A stretch of DNA of 64,000 nt from Saprospiraceae bacterium. GTDB lineage: Bacteria > Bacteroidota > Bacteroidia > Chitinophagales > Saprospiraceae. The notes beneath the pieces are model-generated. The model was not told where the DNA came from and did no database searches. It saw nothing but the letters and a program-made list of their open reading frames with translations. Within the stretch, counting starts at the first letter, position 1; every line of letters begins with the position of its first letter. Of the stretch, positions 8,138 through 17,957 are shown piece after piece. The stretch is taken from NCBI GenBank assembly GCA_958295895.1, contig CATQHI010000007.1, positions 1-64,000 of the forward strand, in the 5' to 3' direction. The position numbers were made by a program, and so were the translations under genes.

Positions 8138-10665
8138 AAGTCAGGACTGTTCCCAAAGGGATCATTATTACTCGGTCCGATCTCCGTATTCTCGTAGGGG
8201 CTTTCGTAGACGTCGCAGTTCATCTCGATACCGATCTCACCGGCCGGCTTGGTCCAGCCCCGTTCCGTGTCCCAGCCGACGGCCTCGTCCTCCTGGGCGG
8301 CGCGCACGAAGCGGCGGAAGAAGGGCTTGGCCATGTTGGAGCCGGCACCGAGGCGGAGGTTACGAAAGCGGATCCAGCGGTCGTCACCCCCCACCCAGGT
8401 ACCTACGATAAGCTCGGGCGTGAGGCCCATGTACCAGCCGTCGGTCTGGTCGTTGGTGGTGCCGGTCTTGCCGCCCACGGGGCCCTTGACGCCGCCTAGA
8501 TTGCCGACCGAGGCCTTGGAGAGCATGTTGACCATCACGTAGTTGGCCTGGGGATTGATGGCCGGCCGCTCCTCGGGCAGGTACTCGTAGATGAGCTGGC
8601 CGCTGCGGTCGCGGATCTCGGTCAGGTAGACCGGGCGGGTGAACACCCCATTGTTACCGAAGGTGGTGTAGGCACCGGTCAACTGCTGTACGGTGAGGTC
8701 CACCGAGCCGAGGGCAATGGAGGGGGCGTCGGGGATTTCCGACTTCGGGATGCCCATGATCGCCACCATATTGCGCACCGGTTCCGTACTAGCTAGCTCC
8801 TTCATTAGGTAGGCGGAAATAGAATTGACGGAGTTTTTGAGGCCCTGGTAGAGGGTGTAGTCCTTGTAGGAATAAACCCCCTCTGAGTTACGCGGCGTCC
8901 ACTCGCGCTGGAGGTGGAAGTTGCCGTCCCCGGGGCCAATGGTGACCGGCTGGTCGACCACCTTTAGGCAGGGCGTGATGCCCCGCAGCGCAATCGAGGC
9001 CGCGTAGATGAAGGGCTTAAAGGTGGACCCCACCTGCCGCCGCGTCGTGACGTGGTCGAACTGGAACCACTTGAAGTTGCTGCCCCCCACCCAGGTGCGC
9101 ACGAAACCGGTGCTGGGCTCGACGGACATGCTACCGATCTGCAGGATCATCTTGTGGTAGCGCACACTGTCGAGGGGGCTCATCAGGGTGTCCGTCTCGT
9201 TGCGCGCATTGCCGTAGGTAAACACGCGCATTTCCGTCTCCTGGTCGAATCCGGCTCTGACGGTGCGCTGTAGCTCGGCCCAGGCTTGTTGTAGCTCCTG
9301 AAACTCCGGTAGCCGCATCACCTCGCGGTGGCTTTTGGCAAACTCCTCGGAGATCAGATTACGGCTCACGGCATCGGCAATCACCCCGGGCGTCCTGGCC
9401 TCCTCCACCATACGTTCCACTTCGCGGTCGGTGCGACTAAAGCGAAAGTCGCGCTGGGCGGAAATCTTGCGCAGTACGGGAGAGAGAATGCTGCGGCGGT
9501 ACAGTTGGTAGCGGTCGGAATTGCGGATGGCGTTACGCAGGCTCTCCTGCCGGCGCTCCACCCGCACCTCGGTCTCGGAACCGGGGTTGGTGTAGGTCCA
9601 GGGGTCCATATTCTTCCAGTGCTTGAAGAACTCGTCCTGCAACTGCGCCATGTGCACCCGGGCCTCCTCCTCGGCGTGGCGCTGCAGCAGCGGATCGATG
9701 GTAGTCTGAAAGGTAAGGCCGTCGCGGTAGATATCGTAGGCGCTGCCGTCGCTCTTGCGGTAGGCCTCCTGGGCCAGGAGCTTTTTTGCTTCCTCGGCCA
9801 GTACCATACGGAAGTAGGGGGCTAGCCCGTCGTCGTGCCGCTGCCGGGTAAGGGTCACGCCGAGGGGTAGTGTGGACAGAGAGTCAAAGGCTGACTTAGT
9901 GATACGGTCGTTGCGCAGCATCTGGGCCAGCACCTGATTGCGGCGGCTTTCGGTGCGCTCGGGAAACCGACGGGGATTATAGAACGAGGCGTTCTTTAGC
10001 ATACCCACCAGCATAGCGGCTTCCTGTACATCGAGATCAGCCGGCCGCTTGCCGTCGAAATAGTTCTCCGCCGCCGACCGAATGCCCTGTGCCCCGTTGA
10101 TGAAGTCGTAGCGGTTGAGGTACATCGCGATGATCTCCTGCTTGGTGTACTTGCGCTCCAGGCGCACGGCGATGATCCACTCCTTGAGCTTCTGAAACCC
10201 TCGCTCCACCATGTTGGCGCTCACCTGCTCGGTAAAGAGCAGTTTAGCTAGCTGCTGCGTGATCGTAGAGCCACCCCCAGCCGATTCATCCCCCAGGAGG
10301 GCCGTCTTAATCACTACCCGTGGCAGGCTCTGCCAGTCAATGCCACTGTGGTCGTAGTAGCGCTCGTCTTCCGTGCTCACCAGGGCGGCCTCCAGGTGGG
10401 GCCCTAGATCATTGAAGTTGACCATCACGCGGTTCTCCACGAAAAAGCGGCCGAGCACGGTACCGTCGCTGGCCAGTACGGGGCTGGCCTCGTTGTTTTT
10501 TGGATTCTCCAACTCGACCACCGAGGGGAGATCGGTGAAACTCAGGGCTGTGAAGACTATTATGATGCCTACTGGGATAGCTAGGACTAATAGCCAGAAC
10601 ACTTTGAGAGCGGTGCGTAGCCAGCCTTGGGTGGTGCCCAATAGGAAATGATTCAGTCTTGACAT
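8134..10665 (-). CDS. mrcA: Bifunctional penicillin-binding protein 1A
   Basis: A class A PBP that polymerises glycan strands and cross-links peptides in the periplasm. It has one N-terminal membrane anchor (about 20-42). The GT51 transglycosylase domain shows Glu99 in STEDERYYDHSGID and GGSTITQQLAKLL. The transpeptidase domain shows Ser547/Lys550 in STFKPF, Ser612/Asn614 in NSVNS and Lys733 in KTGTTND. At 843 residues it has a long insertion (about 320-480) between the domains, rich in Arg and Glu, that I do not recognise. It lies 200 bases downstream of lepA on the same strand, separated by a palindromic repeat. Confidence 0.95.
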   Translation of the reverse strand: MSRLNHFLLGTTQGWLRTALKVFWLLVLAIPVGIIIVFTALSFTDLPSVVELENPKNNEASPVLASDGTVLGRFFVENRVMVNFNDLGPHLEAALVSTEDERYYDHSGIDWQSLPRVVIKTALLGDESAGGGSTITQQLAKLLFTEQVSANMVERGFQKLKEWIIAVRLERKYTKQEIIAMYLNRYDFINGAQGIRSAAENYFDGKRPADLDVQEAAMLVGMLKNASFYNPRRFPERTESRRNQVLAQMLRNDRITKSAFDSLSTLPLGVTLTRQRHDDGLAPYFRMVLAEEAKKLLAQEAYRKSDGSAYDIYRDGLTFQTTIDPLLQRHAEEEARVHMAQLQDEFFKHWKNMDPWTYTNPGSETEVRVERRQESLRNAIRNSDRYQLYRRSILSPVLRKISAQRDFRFSRTDREVERMVEEARTPGVIADAVSRNLISEEFAKSHREVMRLPEFQELQQAWAELQRTVRAGFDQETEMRVFTYGNARNETDTLMSPLDSVRYHKMILQIGSMSVEPSTGFVRTWVGGSNFKWFQFDHVTTRRQVGSTFKPFIYAASIALRGITPCLKVVDQPVTIGPGDGNFHLQREWTPRNSEGVYSYKDYTLYQGLKNSVNSISAYLMKELASTEPVRNMVAIMGIPKSEIPDAPSIALGSVDLTVQQLTGAYTTFGNNGVFTRPVYLTEIRDRSGQLIYEYLPEERPAINPQANYVMVNMLSKASVGNLGGVKGPVGGKTGTTNDQTDGWYMGLTPELIVGTWVGGDDRWIRFRNLRLGAGSNMAKPFFRRFVRAAQEDEAVGWDTERGWTKPAGEIGIEMNCDVYESPYENTEIGPSNNDPFGNSPDF

Positions 10666-10868
10666 CCGGTGTAGTTAGGTAAGTGGATCGCCTTCGCGCT
10701 ACGCGCTCAATTTATGATCAACCACAGAGCGCGCAGATGGCCGCAGAGATGTATCAGGTGAACCTCTGCGGTCCTCTGCGTCCTCTGTGGTTCAAAACAC
10801 CTGCAGCGACGGAGTCGCACAGTAAATAACGCAATTGGTAGTAAAGATAATATACCACAGTCTACGCC
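10666..10868. repeat. Palindromic REP-like repeat between lepA and the PBP gene
   Basis: Two arms of about 29 bases (10720-10748 and 10763-10792) are near-perfect inverted repeats starting AACCACAGAG, with internal CGCAGA-type units, around a 14-base loop. This is the CTCTGCG/CTCTGTGGTT type of repeat found scattered through many environmental bacterial genomes. It is followed by the short hairpin GCGACggaGTCGC (10806-10818) and preceded by GCGCTACGCGC (10698-10708). A TATCTTTA at 10842-10849 on the minus strand is one mismatch from a -7 element and could serve the PBP gene. Confidence 0.7.
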
Positions 10869-12656
10869 CTAGTCCAGCTTGAGCACATCCAGAAACGCCT
10901 TCTGCGGTACCTCCACCTTACCGAACTGCCGCATCTTTCGCTTACCCGCCTTCTGCTTCTCCAACAGCTTACGCTTGCGGCTAATGTCGCCACCGTAGCA
11001 CTTCGCGGTCACATCCTTACGCATAGCTGAGAGCGTCTCACGGGCGATCACCTTGGCACCGATGGCCGCCTGGATGGCGATCATAAATTGCTGCCGGGGT
11101 AAGAGCTCGCGCAGTTTCTTGCACATCTGCCGGCCAATCTGCTCGGCCTTGCTGCGGTGCACGAGGGCGGAAAGGGCGTCCACGTTCTCGCCGTTGAGCT
11201 TGATGTCGAGGCGGACCAGGTCGGTCTCCTGGTAGTCCTTGGGTTGATAGTCGAAGCTGGCGTAGCCCCGGCTCATACTCTTGAGTCGATCGTAGAAGTC
11301 AAAAACGATCTCGGCCAGCGGCAGGATGAAGTGTAGCTCCACCCGCTCGGGGCTCAGGTAGGTCTGCTTGGTGAGCGTGCCGCGCTTATCAATGCAGAGC
11401 GTCATGATAGCTCCGATGTATTCCGTGGTGGTGATGATCTGGGCGGTGATCATCGGCTCTTCCACGCTGGCGCGGTGGTTGACGTCGGGCAGCTCGGCGG
11501 GGTTGCGGATCTCGGTGATGTTGCCCTTCGTGTCCATTACTTTGTAGGTCACGTTGGGTACCGTGGTGATCACGTCCATGTTGAATTCGCGAAAGAGCCG
11601 CTCCTGTACGATCTCCAGGTGTAGCATGCCCAGGAAGCCACAGCGGAAGCCGTACCCCAGCGCCGCCGAGGTCTCCGGCTCGAAAACCAGGCTGGCATCA
11701 TTGAGCTGTAGTTTTTCCAGGCTATCCCGCAGGGGCTCAAAGTCGTCGTTGTCGAGCGGGAAGATGCCGGCAAAGACCATCGGCTTGACCTCCTCGAAGC
11801 CCGCCAGCATCTGGCCGGGGCGGTCCTCCAGGGTCACCGTATCGCCTACCTTGATCTCGGAGCTTGTTTTTAGTCCGGTGACGATGTAGCCCACGTTGCC
11901 ACAGCTGATTTTGTCCTGCGGTTTGGGAGTGATCTCCATTGCGCCCACCTCATTGGCCTCGTATACCGATTCGGTGGCAATGAAGCGCAGCGTATCGCCC
12001 TTATTGAGTTCTCCGTTCATCACCCGCACGTAGGCGATCACCCCGCGGAAGGGGTTGAACACGGAGTCGAAAATCAGCGCCTGTAAGGGCGCCTCAGGAT
12101 CTCCCTTTGGCGGCGGGATACGTTCCACCACGGCCCGCATGATCTCCGGTACGCCGATGCCCGTCTTACCGCTGGCCAGGATGATGTCGCCGCGTTCACA
12201 GCCCGTCAGGTCGATCATCTGGTCGGCCATCTCCTCGATCATGGCCGTTTCCATATCCACCTTATTGAGCACCGGGATGATCTCCAGCTCGTGCTCCAGG
12301 GCCAGAAAGAGGTTCGAGATCGTCTGCGCCTGGATGCCCTGCGTAGCGTCCACCAGCAGCAGCGCGCCCTCACAGGCGGCAATGGAACGGCTCACCTCGT
12401 AGCTGAAGTCCACGTGGCCCGGCGTGTCGATCATATTAAAGGTATAGGCCTGGCCGTCGGTATGCGTATAGTGCATCTGGATGGCGTGGCTTTTGATCGT
12501 GATGCCGCGCTCGCGCTCCAGGTCCATATCGTCGAGCTGCTGGTCCATCCTTTCGCGCTCGTTCACCGACTGGGTAAAATCGAGCAGCCGGTCCGACAGG
12601 GTACTCTTGCCGTGGTCGATGTGGGCGATGACGCAAAAATTCCGAATGTGCTTCAA
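10869..12656 (-). CDS. lepA: Elongation factor 4 (LepA)
   Basis: A ribosomal back-translocase GTPase of 595 residues, the usual size. The G domain has the P-loop AHIDHGKST, the DTPGH switch and NKVDM. The LepA-specific C-terminus ([21 protein letters not shown], then [13 protein letters not shown]) is complete. I choose the TTG at 12656, giving [18 protein letters not shown], because it aligns with the family N-terminus and because the upstream alternative TTG at 12704 lies inside the promoter element at 12702-12709. Confidence 0.96.
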   Translation of the reverse strand: MKHIRNFCVIAHIDHGKSTLSDRLLDFTQSVNERERMDQQLDDMDLERERGITIKSHAIQMHYTHTDGQAYTFNMIDTPGHVDFSYEVSRSIAACEGALLLVDATQGIQAQTISNLFLALEHELEIIPVLNKVDMETAMIEEMADQMIDLTGCERGDIILASGKTGIGVPEIMRAVVERIPPPKGDPEAPLQALIFDSVFNPFRGVIAYVRVMNGELNKGDTLRFIATESVYEANEVGAMEITPKPQDKISCGNVGYIVTGLKTSSEIKVGDTVTLEDRPGQMLAGFEEVKPMVFAGIFPLDNDDFEPLRDSLEKLQLNDASLVFEPETSAALGYGFRCGFLGMLHLEIVQERLFREFNMDVITTVPNVTYKVMDTKGNITEIRNPAELPDVNHRASVEEPMITAQIITTTEYIGAIMTLCIDKRGTLTKQTYLSPERVELHFILPLAEIVFDFYDRLKSMSRGYASFDYQPKDYQETDLVRLDIKLNGENVDALSALVHRSKAEQIGRQMCKKLRELLPRQQFMIAIQAAIGAKVIARETLSAMRKDVTAKCYGGDISRKRKLLEKQKAGKRKMRQFGKVEVPQKAFLDVLKLD

Positions 12657-12701
12657 GGGGTAAGGGCGTATAGGGGTAAGGGAGGGGCGGCTCCGGGCGC
12701 G

Positions 12702-12709
12702 CAAAGATA
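12702..12709 (-). promoter_or_regulatory. -7 promoter element for lepA
   Basis: The minus strand reads TATCTTTG, an exact TAnnTTTG match, 45 bases before the TTG start. It rules out the longer reading of lepA. A GC-rich repeated 20-mer lies at 12744-12763, just upstream. Confidence 0.6.
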
Positions 12710-12743
12710 CAACACCCGGCAGGCGGCATCGGGTTGTGCAAGG

Positions 12744-12763
12744 GGGCGGGGGCGCAGGTGCAA
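12744..12763 (+). repeat. Copy of the dispersed GGGCGGGGnCGCAGGTGCAA element
   Basis: This copy reads with G at the variable position and is identical at all other positions to the copy at 27341-27360. It lies in the lepA upstream region. The stretch 12710-13078 otherwise holds a 38-codon frame and a reverse copy of the same element (12987-13005, with GCGGGTGC). Confidence 0.55.
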
Positions 12764-12865
12764 GGCATACCGAATGCGCTAAAGTTGCGTTAATGGTGTA
12801 TACCCGACCGGCTATTTGCTGATTGAGACTGTTCCCTATCTATTACATCCCACGATCTTGCTACC

Positions 12866-12982
12866 ATGTCCAAGCTGAACGATTTTCTTCAGGAACTGCT
12901 CAACAGTCTCTTTCCCGCGCCGCAGCCCGCCCCCCAACCCGTACGGGTCCCCGACCGGCAGCAGGGACCGCCCCGCAGGTAA
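12866..12982 (+). CDS. Possible small protein, 38 aa
   Basis: An ATG opens a 38-codon frame ending in TAA. The product would have an amphipathic N-terminal helix (MSKLNDFLQELLNSLF) and a Pro/Gln/Arg-rich tail. It lies alone between lepA and tamB on the tamB strand. No Shine-Dalgarno sequence or exact promoter motif is visible, so coding is only a possibility; the helix followed by a disordered tail is at least protein-like. Confidence 0.3.
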   Translation: MSKLNDFLQELLNSLFPAPQPAPQPVRVPDRQQGPPRR

Positions 12983-13078
12983 GCCCGCACCCGCGCCCCC
13001 GCCCCGTAACACTGCCGGGGCTCATGACGTTACTACTGCTAGTCCGGCCCCTGGTCGCCGCCGCCGCCGCTTTCCCGC

Positions 13079-16000
13079 ATGCCCGAACAGCCCACTCCAC
13101 CGCCCGCCCCAACGCCGCGCCGTAAAGGCCGCTGGTGGAAGCTGCTGCGCCGGGTGATCGTCTGGAGCATCGTAGGCGTCATGTTTTTACTGGGCCTGCT
13201 GCAACTACCTGACTTTCAGAATTGGCTGCTTCGTCAGGTGACGGAGGGCATCTCCGATACCCTAGAAACCGAGGTGCGCGTAGACTACGTGCGCCTTTCG
13301 TGGTTTGATGAACTCACGCTGGAGGGACTCTTCGTGGAGGATAAATACGGCGATACGCTACTGTACGGACAGCGGCTACAGGCGGACCTGAATCTCCTTT
13401 CCCTGCTCGACAACGCCGTAGAGATCGAGGCGCTCACCATCGCCGATACCAAATTTACTATTCGGCGCGACCTGGGCGACGCGGAGACCAATCTACAAAC
13501 CACCCTACGCAAACTCTTTCCCCCCCGCGACGCGCCCGGCAAGCCGATCAACCTGGCGCTGGACCGGCTGGACCTGGAAAACATTAGCTTCGTGCAGAAC
13601 GACAGCGTGCGCGGGCAGCGCTTCGACGTGAGTCTGGAGTCAGCCGTGGTACGCATGGATCGGCTCGATCTGGCGGAGCGCGTGATCGCCGTAGCTAACG
13701 CCGAGATTCGCCGCCCGGTGGTGCACCAGACCACTTTCGCACCCACCCCGCTGACGAATGTGCCGGAGCTAGACGCCGCCATCCGCCAATTGGACACCGC
13801 TACGGTAGACAGTACCACCGCCAGCCTGCAGATCCTGGCCGAGAGCATTGAGATCATCGATGGCTCCTTCGTCCTGGATAACTTTCGCAAGGAGGCCATC
13901 GAGACGGCCGAACTGGCCTCCGTGGATTTCGGGCGGCTCAGTACCCACGACGTAGACCTGGAGCTGACGGAGGTCGACTTCCAGAACGGGGAGTTTCGCG
14001 GTAAGCTCAAGCACCTCAGCCTGGAGGAGCAGAGTGGTTTTGTGCTTAACCGCCTGAGCGTGGAGGATCTACTCGTCACGCCCACCGAGCTACAACTCTA
14101 CGACCTGGTGCTGACCACGCCGGCCAGCGAGCTGTCGGACTCGCTGCGCTTTACCTTCCCCGGGGGCTGGGGCGACTGGGGCGACTTCAACGACCGGGTG
14201 CGGATGGACATCGGGCTTAACCCCAGTACGCTGGCTATACGTGACCTGTTGTACTTCGCCCGTAAGCTGCGGTCTAACCCCTTCTTCATGGACAACCGGG
14301 AGCGGAGTATCCGGCTCGGGGGAGACTTCAGCGGTCGGGTCAATAACCTGCGGGCTACCGACGTGGTGCTGGGGCTCGACGACAACAACTACCTAGAGGG
14401 CAGCTTCAGTAGCCGTAACCTGGCCCAGCCGGGCTCCGAGGCCCTGAACCTGAAGCTGGACGTACTGAAGTCGAACGTGACGACGCTGCGCCGACTGATC
14501 CCCCGAATGAACCTGCCGCCTAACTTTTCCAAACTCGGACGGCTCGATTTCAACGGGCAGTTCGACGGCTTCTTCACCGACTTTGCCGCCAAGGGGGATC
14601 TGCGCACCGACATCGGGCGGGCGGTGCTGGACATGCGCATGAACATCGAGGGCGGGGCCCGCCGGGCGGAGTATAGTGGGACGCTCTCCCTCGACGACTT
14701 TGCCCTGGGACGCTGGACGGACAATGCCCAGCTTGGCAACGTGAACTTTAGTGCCGCGATCGACGACGGCGTCAGTCTCTTCCCCGAAACCGCCAGCGCT
14801 AATCTCAACGCGACGGTAGAAACGCTGACGTTCCGCGGCTACCGCTACGAAAATGCCCGCATCAACGGTCGGCTCGAACAGCAGTTCTTTAACGGCAGCT
14901 TCGAGATCGCCGACGATAACATCGACCTCAACTTCCTGGGGGAGCTCGACTTTCGCGATACCGTTCCCGTATTCGACTTCCTGGCCGAGATCAATAAAAT
15001 GGACCTGCGGGCCCTCAACCTGAGCGAGCGGCTGGTGGTGCTCTCCGGGGACGTAGACCTGAACCTACGCAACCTCGTCTTCAGCGAGATGGAGGGCCGG
15101 GTGGAGCTCGACAGCTTCCAGATCGTGCGCGATACCGCCGTAATCGAGATCGGCCGCCTGCTGGCCTATTCTAACTTCAATGCCGCGGGACAAAAGGTCG
15201 TCAAGCTCGAAAGCGACGTAGCGGAGGGCGAGATCATTGGTCGCTTCGACATCAATGAGGTGACGACCAGTCTGACGGACTACCTGGTGACCTACTACCC
15301 GGGCTGGGCGCGACGCCTGAAAATTAAGGCCCCACGCACCGTGCCGGAGCCCAACCGCTTCAGCTTCGACCTCACGGTGCTCGATTCTAAGGGACTGAAC
15401 CGGCTCATCGATCCGAAGCTCGGTCCGCTCGTCGATGTGCACCTAACGGGCAGCTACGATGGCTTCAAGGACCGGCTTGACGCCGAGCTGCTGGCCCCGC
15501 GCTTCACCTTCGATAACCTCAGCCTGGTCGACCTCATCGTACGTACCAAGGGCGAGGGCTCCGAGGGCGAGCTGGACCTGGTCATCGATACCACCCTGAT
15601 CAACGGCAATCCGTTGCTGGACCAGCTCACACTCCTCAGCCTGATCGACCGCGACACCATCACCTTCGGGATCAATTACGGCGGTAACGTGGGGGTATTC
15701 CTGGATAAACTTAACCTGAACGGGGAGATTACCCTGCCGGATAGTGCCAATTACGCTATACGCTTCGATGAGTCAGACCTAGTGCTCTTCCAGGAGCCGT
15801 GGACGATCCGCCGCGATAACCGCATCGTGGTCGGCCCGCAGTTCATCGATACCCGCAACTTCAGTCTACGGAGCGGCGACCGTCGTATTCGGCTCGCCAA
15901 ACAGGGCACCCGCGGACTGGAGCTTGACCTGGAGAACATGGCCCTCGGACTCGTGGATTCCGTCTGGGCCTACAAGCCACTAGACTTCAGTGGACGGGTA

Positions 16001-17947
16001 AACGTACACCTGGGTGTAGATGATGTATTCAAGCTCCAGGGACTGAGTGCTGAGGTACGCAGCGATAGCTTCCTCATTAACGGGGACAGCTACGGCGACA
16101 TGCGTATGGACCTGCGCGCGCCCAACACCAGGGGCCGCCTGACCGCCTACATGAATCTGGACCGCGATACCTCCCAGCTTATTGCCGAGGCGACCTATAA
16201 CCTGGGCGACCTTACCGAGGACCCCCGCGTGGACCAGGCCAAGAACTACCTCGACCTCACGGTGGACCTCACCGGCTACCCCCTCGACATTGCCCGTTAC
16301 TGGGTGGGTGGAGCGGTATCGAGCATCGTCGGCAAGATCGACGGCCAGCTCAACGTGACGGGGCCGGCCGGTAAGCCCGACGTCAAGGGTTACATCGACG
16401 CTACGGCGGGCGCCTTTACGCTTGACTACCTCCAGACGCGCTACCACTTCGACGATAGTCGGGTACGCATCACCAATACGCTCTTCGACCTGGCCGGCAC
16501 TCAGTTGCTGGATCGTTACAATAATGTGGCCCGCCTCACCGGGGGCATCACCCACGACCGGCTCAAGAACCTGGGTATCAACGCCCGCCTCCAGACGGAT
16601 CGCTTCCTGGCGCTCGACCTGGCCCCGGGGCAGAATCCTACCTTCTACGGCCGGGCGCTCGGGCGGGGCACGGTCAGCTTTACGGGTAACTTCCGGCAGA
16701 CGGACATCTACGTGCGGGCTACGGTGGGCAACGAGTCGCGGCTGTCCATCCCGGTAGCCGCCGGCAGTGGGGCCGGGGCCATCGACAACGTCCGCTTCGT
16801 AAACCGCAGGGTGTACCAGGAGGAGGAAGCGGAAACGGCCGTGGCCGACCCCATCGGGGTGAGTCTGGAGATGGAGATCGAGGTCACCGACCAGGCCATT
16901 GGGGAGATCATCTTCGACGAGGACGTGGGTGACGTGCTGCGGGGGCAGGGCAATGGCGATCTGACCATCCGTATCCCCCGCGACGGTGATCTACAGATGT
17001 ACGGCACCATCGCCCTCACGGAGGGGGACTATCTTTTTACCCTCTACAAGGTGGTAAACAAAGAATTTACCGTACGGCCCGGCGGTACCGTGACCTGGTC
17101 GGGCGATCCCTTCGCCGCCCAGATCGATATTCAGGCTGACTACCAGAATCTGAAGACACCGATCCTGCCCTTCATTCGGGAGTACATTCCGGCTTCGAGT
17201 ACCGATGCCGGCAACCGGGATTTGCAGCAAACGGCCGCCCGTGCTACGGATGTCGACCTTACGCTGAAGCTTTCCGGTATTCTGACTCAACCCAATATTG
17301 CCTTCGACATTGCCTTCCCATCGCTCGACGGCATCCTGGAAAACTACGCCAACAACAAGCGCCGGCAGCTACTGCTCGACCAGAGCGAGCTTAATCGGCA
17401 GGTATTCGGCCTAATTGCCGTAGGGCAGTTTCTTCCCTCCGACCTCAGCTTCAACGTAGCCGATGTGGCCGTCAATACCGTCAGCGAGTGGCTCGGAAAC
17501 TACCTCAGCTTGCTGCTCAACGATCTGCTCCGGGATGCCTTCGGGGAGGATGCGTTCATCTCCGGTTTCGACTTCGACATCGACTACAATAACTATACGT
17601 CCAGTACTACCACCGGTAATTCTACGGACGTGGTCAGCGGACAGGCGGTAGAATTTTCCTTCCGGCGCGATCTAAACAACCGCCTTACCCTACGCGGCGA
17701 CGTAAACGTGCTGAACAACCGCGTCAGCAGCACGGCCACTACCGGCACCTTCGTGGGTAACGACATCGTGCTGGAGTACGTACTCAACGATAGCCGTTCC
17801 CTCAAACTGCGGGTCTACCAGCGGCGGCAGCCCGACATCGCCAATACGCGCCGCCTCCAGGTGGGCACCGGACTGAGCTGGAAACGGGAGTTCGACAACC
17901 TGGACGAGTTCTTCGCCGCCTTCCGTAAGGACACCGGAAAACGCTAG
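13079..17947 (+). CDS. tamB: TamB-like translocation and assembly module protein
   Basis: A 1622-residue protein of the TamB/AsmA-like family: a cytoplasmic Pro-rich and basic N-terminus, one membrane helix (about 25-45), a very long stretch of repeated beta-strand units with alternating hydrophobic residues, and the conserved C-terminal TamB (DUF490) domain from about residue 1150 (GNGDLTIRIPRDGDLQMYGTIALTEGDYLFTL). Such proteins span the periplasm as a hydrophobic groove and move lipids or help outer-membrane protein insertion. The TamA partner is not next to it; the barrel protein at 42.6 kb is a different architecture. The TAG stop overlaps the promoter of the next gene. Confidence 0.92.
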   Translation: MPEQPTPPPAPTPRRKGRWWKLLRRVIVWSIVGVMFLLGLLQLPDFQNWLLRQVTEGISDTLETEVRVDYVRLSWFDELTLEGLFVEDKYGDTLLYGQRLQADLNLLSLLDNAVEIEALTIADTKFTIRRDLGDAETNLQTTLRKLFPPRDAPGKPINLALDRLDLENISFVQNDSVRGQRFDVSLESAVVRMDRLDLAERVIAVANAEIRRPVVHQTTFAPTPLTNVPELDAAIRQLDTATVDSTTASLQILAESIEIIDGSFVLDNFRKEAIETAELASVDFGRLSTHDVDLELTEVDFQNGEFRGKLKHLSLEEQSGFVLNRLSVEDLLVTPTELQLYDLVLTTPASELSDSLRFTFPGGWGDWGDFNDRVRMDIGLNPSTLAIRDLLYFARKLRSNPFFMDNRERSIRLGGDFSGRVNNLRATDVVLGLDDNNYLEGSFSSRNLAQPGSEALNLKLDVLKSNVTTLRRLIPRMNLPPNFSKLGRLDFNGQFDGFFTDFAAKGDLRTDIGRAVLDMRMNIEGGARRAEYSGTLSLDDFALGRWTDNAQLGNVNFSAAIDDGVSLFPETASANLNATVETLTFRGYRYENARINGRLEQQFFNGSFEIADDNIDLNFLGELDFRDTVPVFDFLAEINKMDLRALNLSERLVVLSGDVDLNLRNLVFSEMEGRVELDSFQIVRDTAVIEIGRLLAYSNFNAAGQKVVKLESDVAEGEIIGRFDINEVTTSLTDYLVTYYPGWARRLKIKAPRTVPEPNRFSFDLTVLDSKGLNRLIDPKLGPLVDVHLTGSYDGFKDRLDAELLAPRFTFDNLSLVDLIVRTKGEGSEGELDLVIDTTLINGNPLLDQLTLLSLIDRDTITFGINYGGNVGVFLDKLNLNGEITLPDSANYAIRFDESDLVLFQEPWTIRRDNRIVVGPQFIDTRNFSLRSGDRRIRLAKQGTRGLELDLENMALGLVDSVWAYKPLDFSGRVNVHLGVDDVFKLQGLSAEVRSDSFLINGDSYGDMRMDLRAPNTRGRLTAYMNLDRDTSQLIAEATYNLGDLTEDPRVDQAKNYLDLTVDLTGYPLDIARYWVGGAVSSIVGKIDGQLNVTGPAGKPDVKGYIDATAGAFTLDYLQTRYHFDDSRVRITNTLFDLAGTQLLDRYNNVARLTGGITHDRLKNLGINARLQTDRFLALDLAPGQNPTFYGRALGRGTVSFTGNFRQTDIYVRATVGNESRLSIPVAAGSGAGAIDNVRFVNRRVYQEEEAETAVADPIGVSLEMEIEVTDQAIGEIIFDEDVGDVLRGQGNGDLTIRIPRDGDLQMYGTIALTEGDYLFTLYKVVNKEFTVRPGGTVTWSGDPFAAQIDIQADYQNLKTPILPFIREYIPASSTDAGNRDLQQTAARATDVDLTLKLSGILTQPNIAFDIAFPSLDGILENYANNKRRQLLLDQSELNRQVFGLIAVGQFLPSDLSFNVADVAVNTVSEWLGNYLSLLLNDLLRDAFGEDAFISGFDFDIDYNNYTSSTTTGNSTDVVSGQAVEFSFRRDLNNRLTLRGDVNVLNNRVSSTATTGTFVGNDIVLEYVLNDSRSLKLRVYQRRQPDIANTRRLQVGTGLSWKREFDNLDEFFAAFRKDTGKR

Positions 17948-17952
17948 GTTTG
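17945..17952 (+). promoter_or_regulatory. -7 promoter element overlapping the tamB stop codon
   Basis: TAGGTTTG matches TAnnTTTG exactly. Its first three bases are the tamB stop codon, and the GH130 ATG follows five bases after its end. If used, transcription would start at or next to the ATG, making the GH130 mRNA leaderless and independent of tamB. Confidence 0.5.
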
Positions 17953-17957
17953 CGCGC

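Noticed and set aside
12657-12704. An N-terminal extension of LepA from a TTG at 12704
   Set aside because: That TTG lies inside the TATCTTTG promoter element, and the family N-terminus begins at the TTG at 12656.
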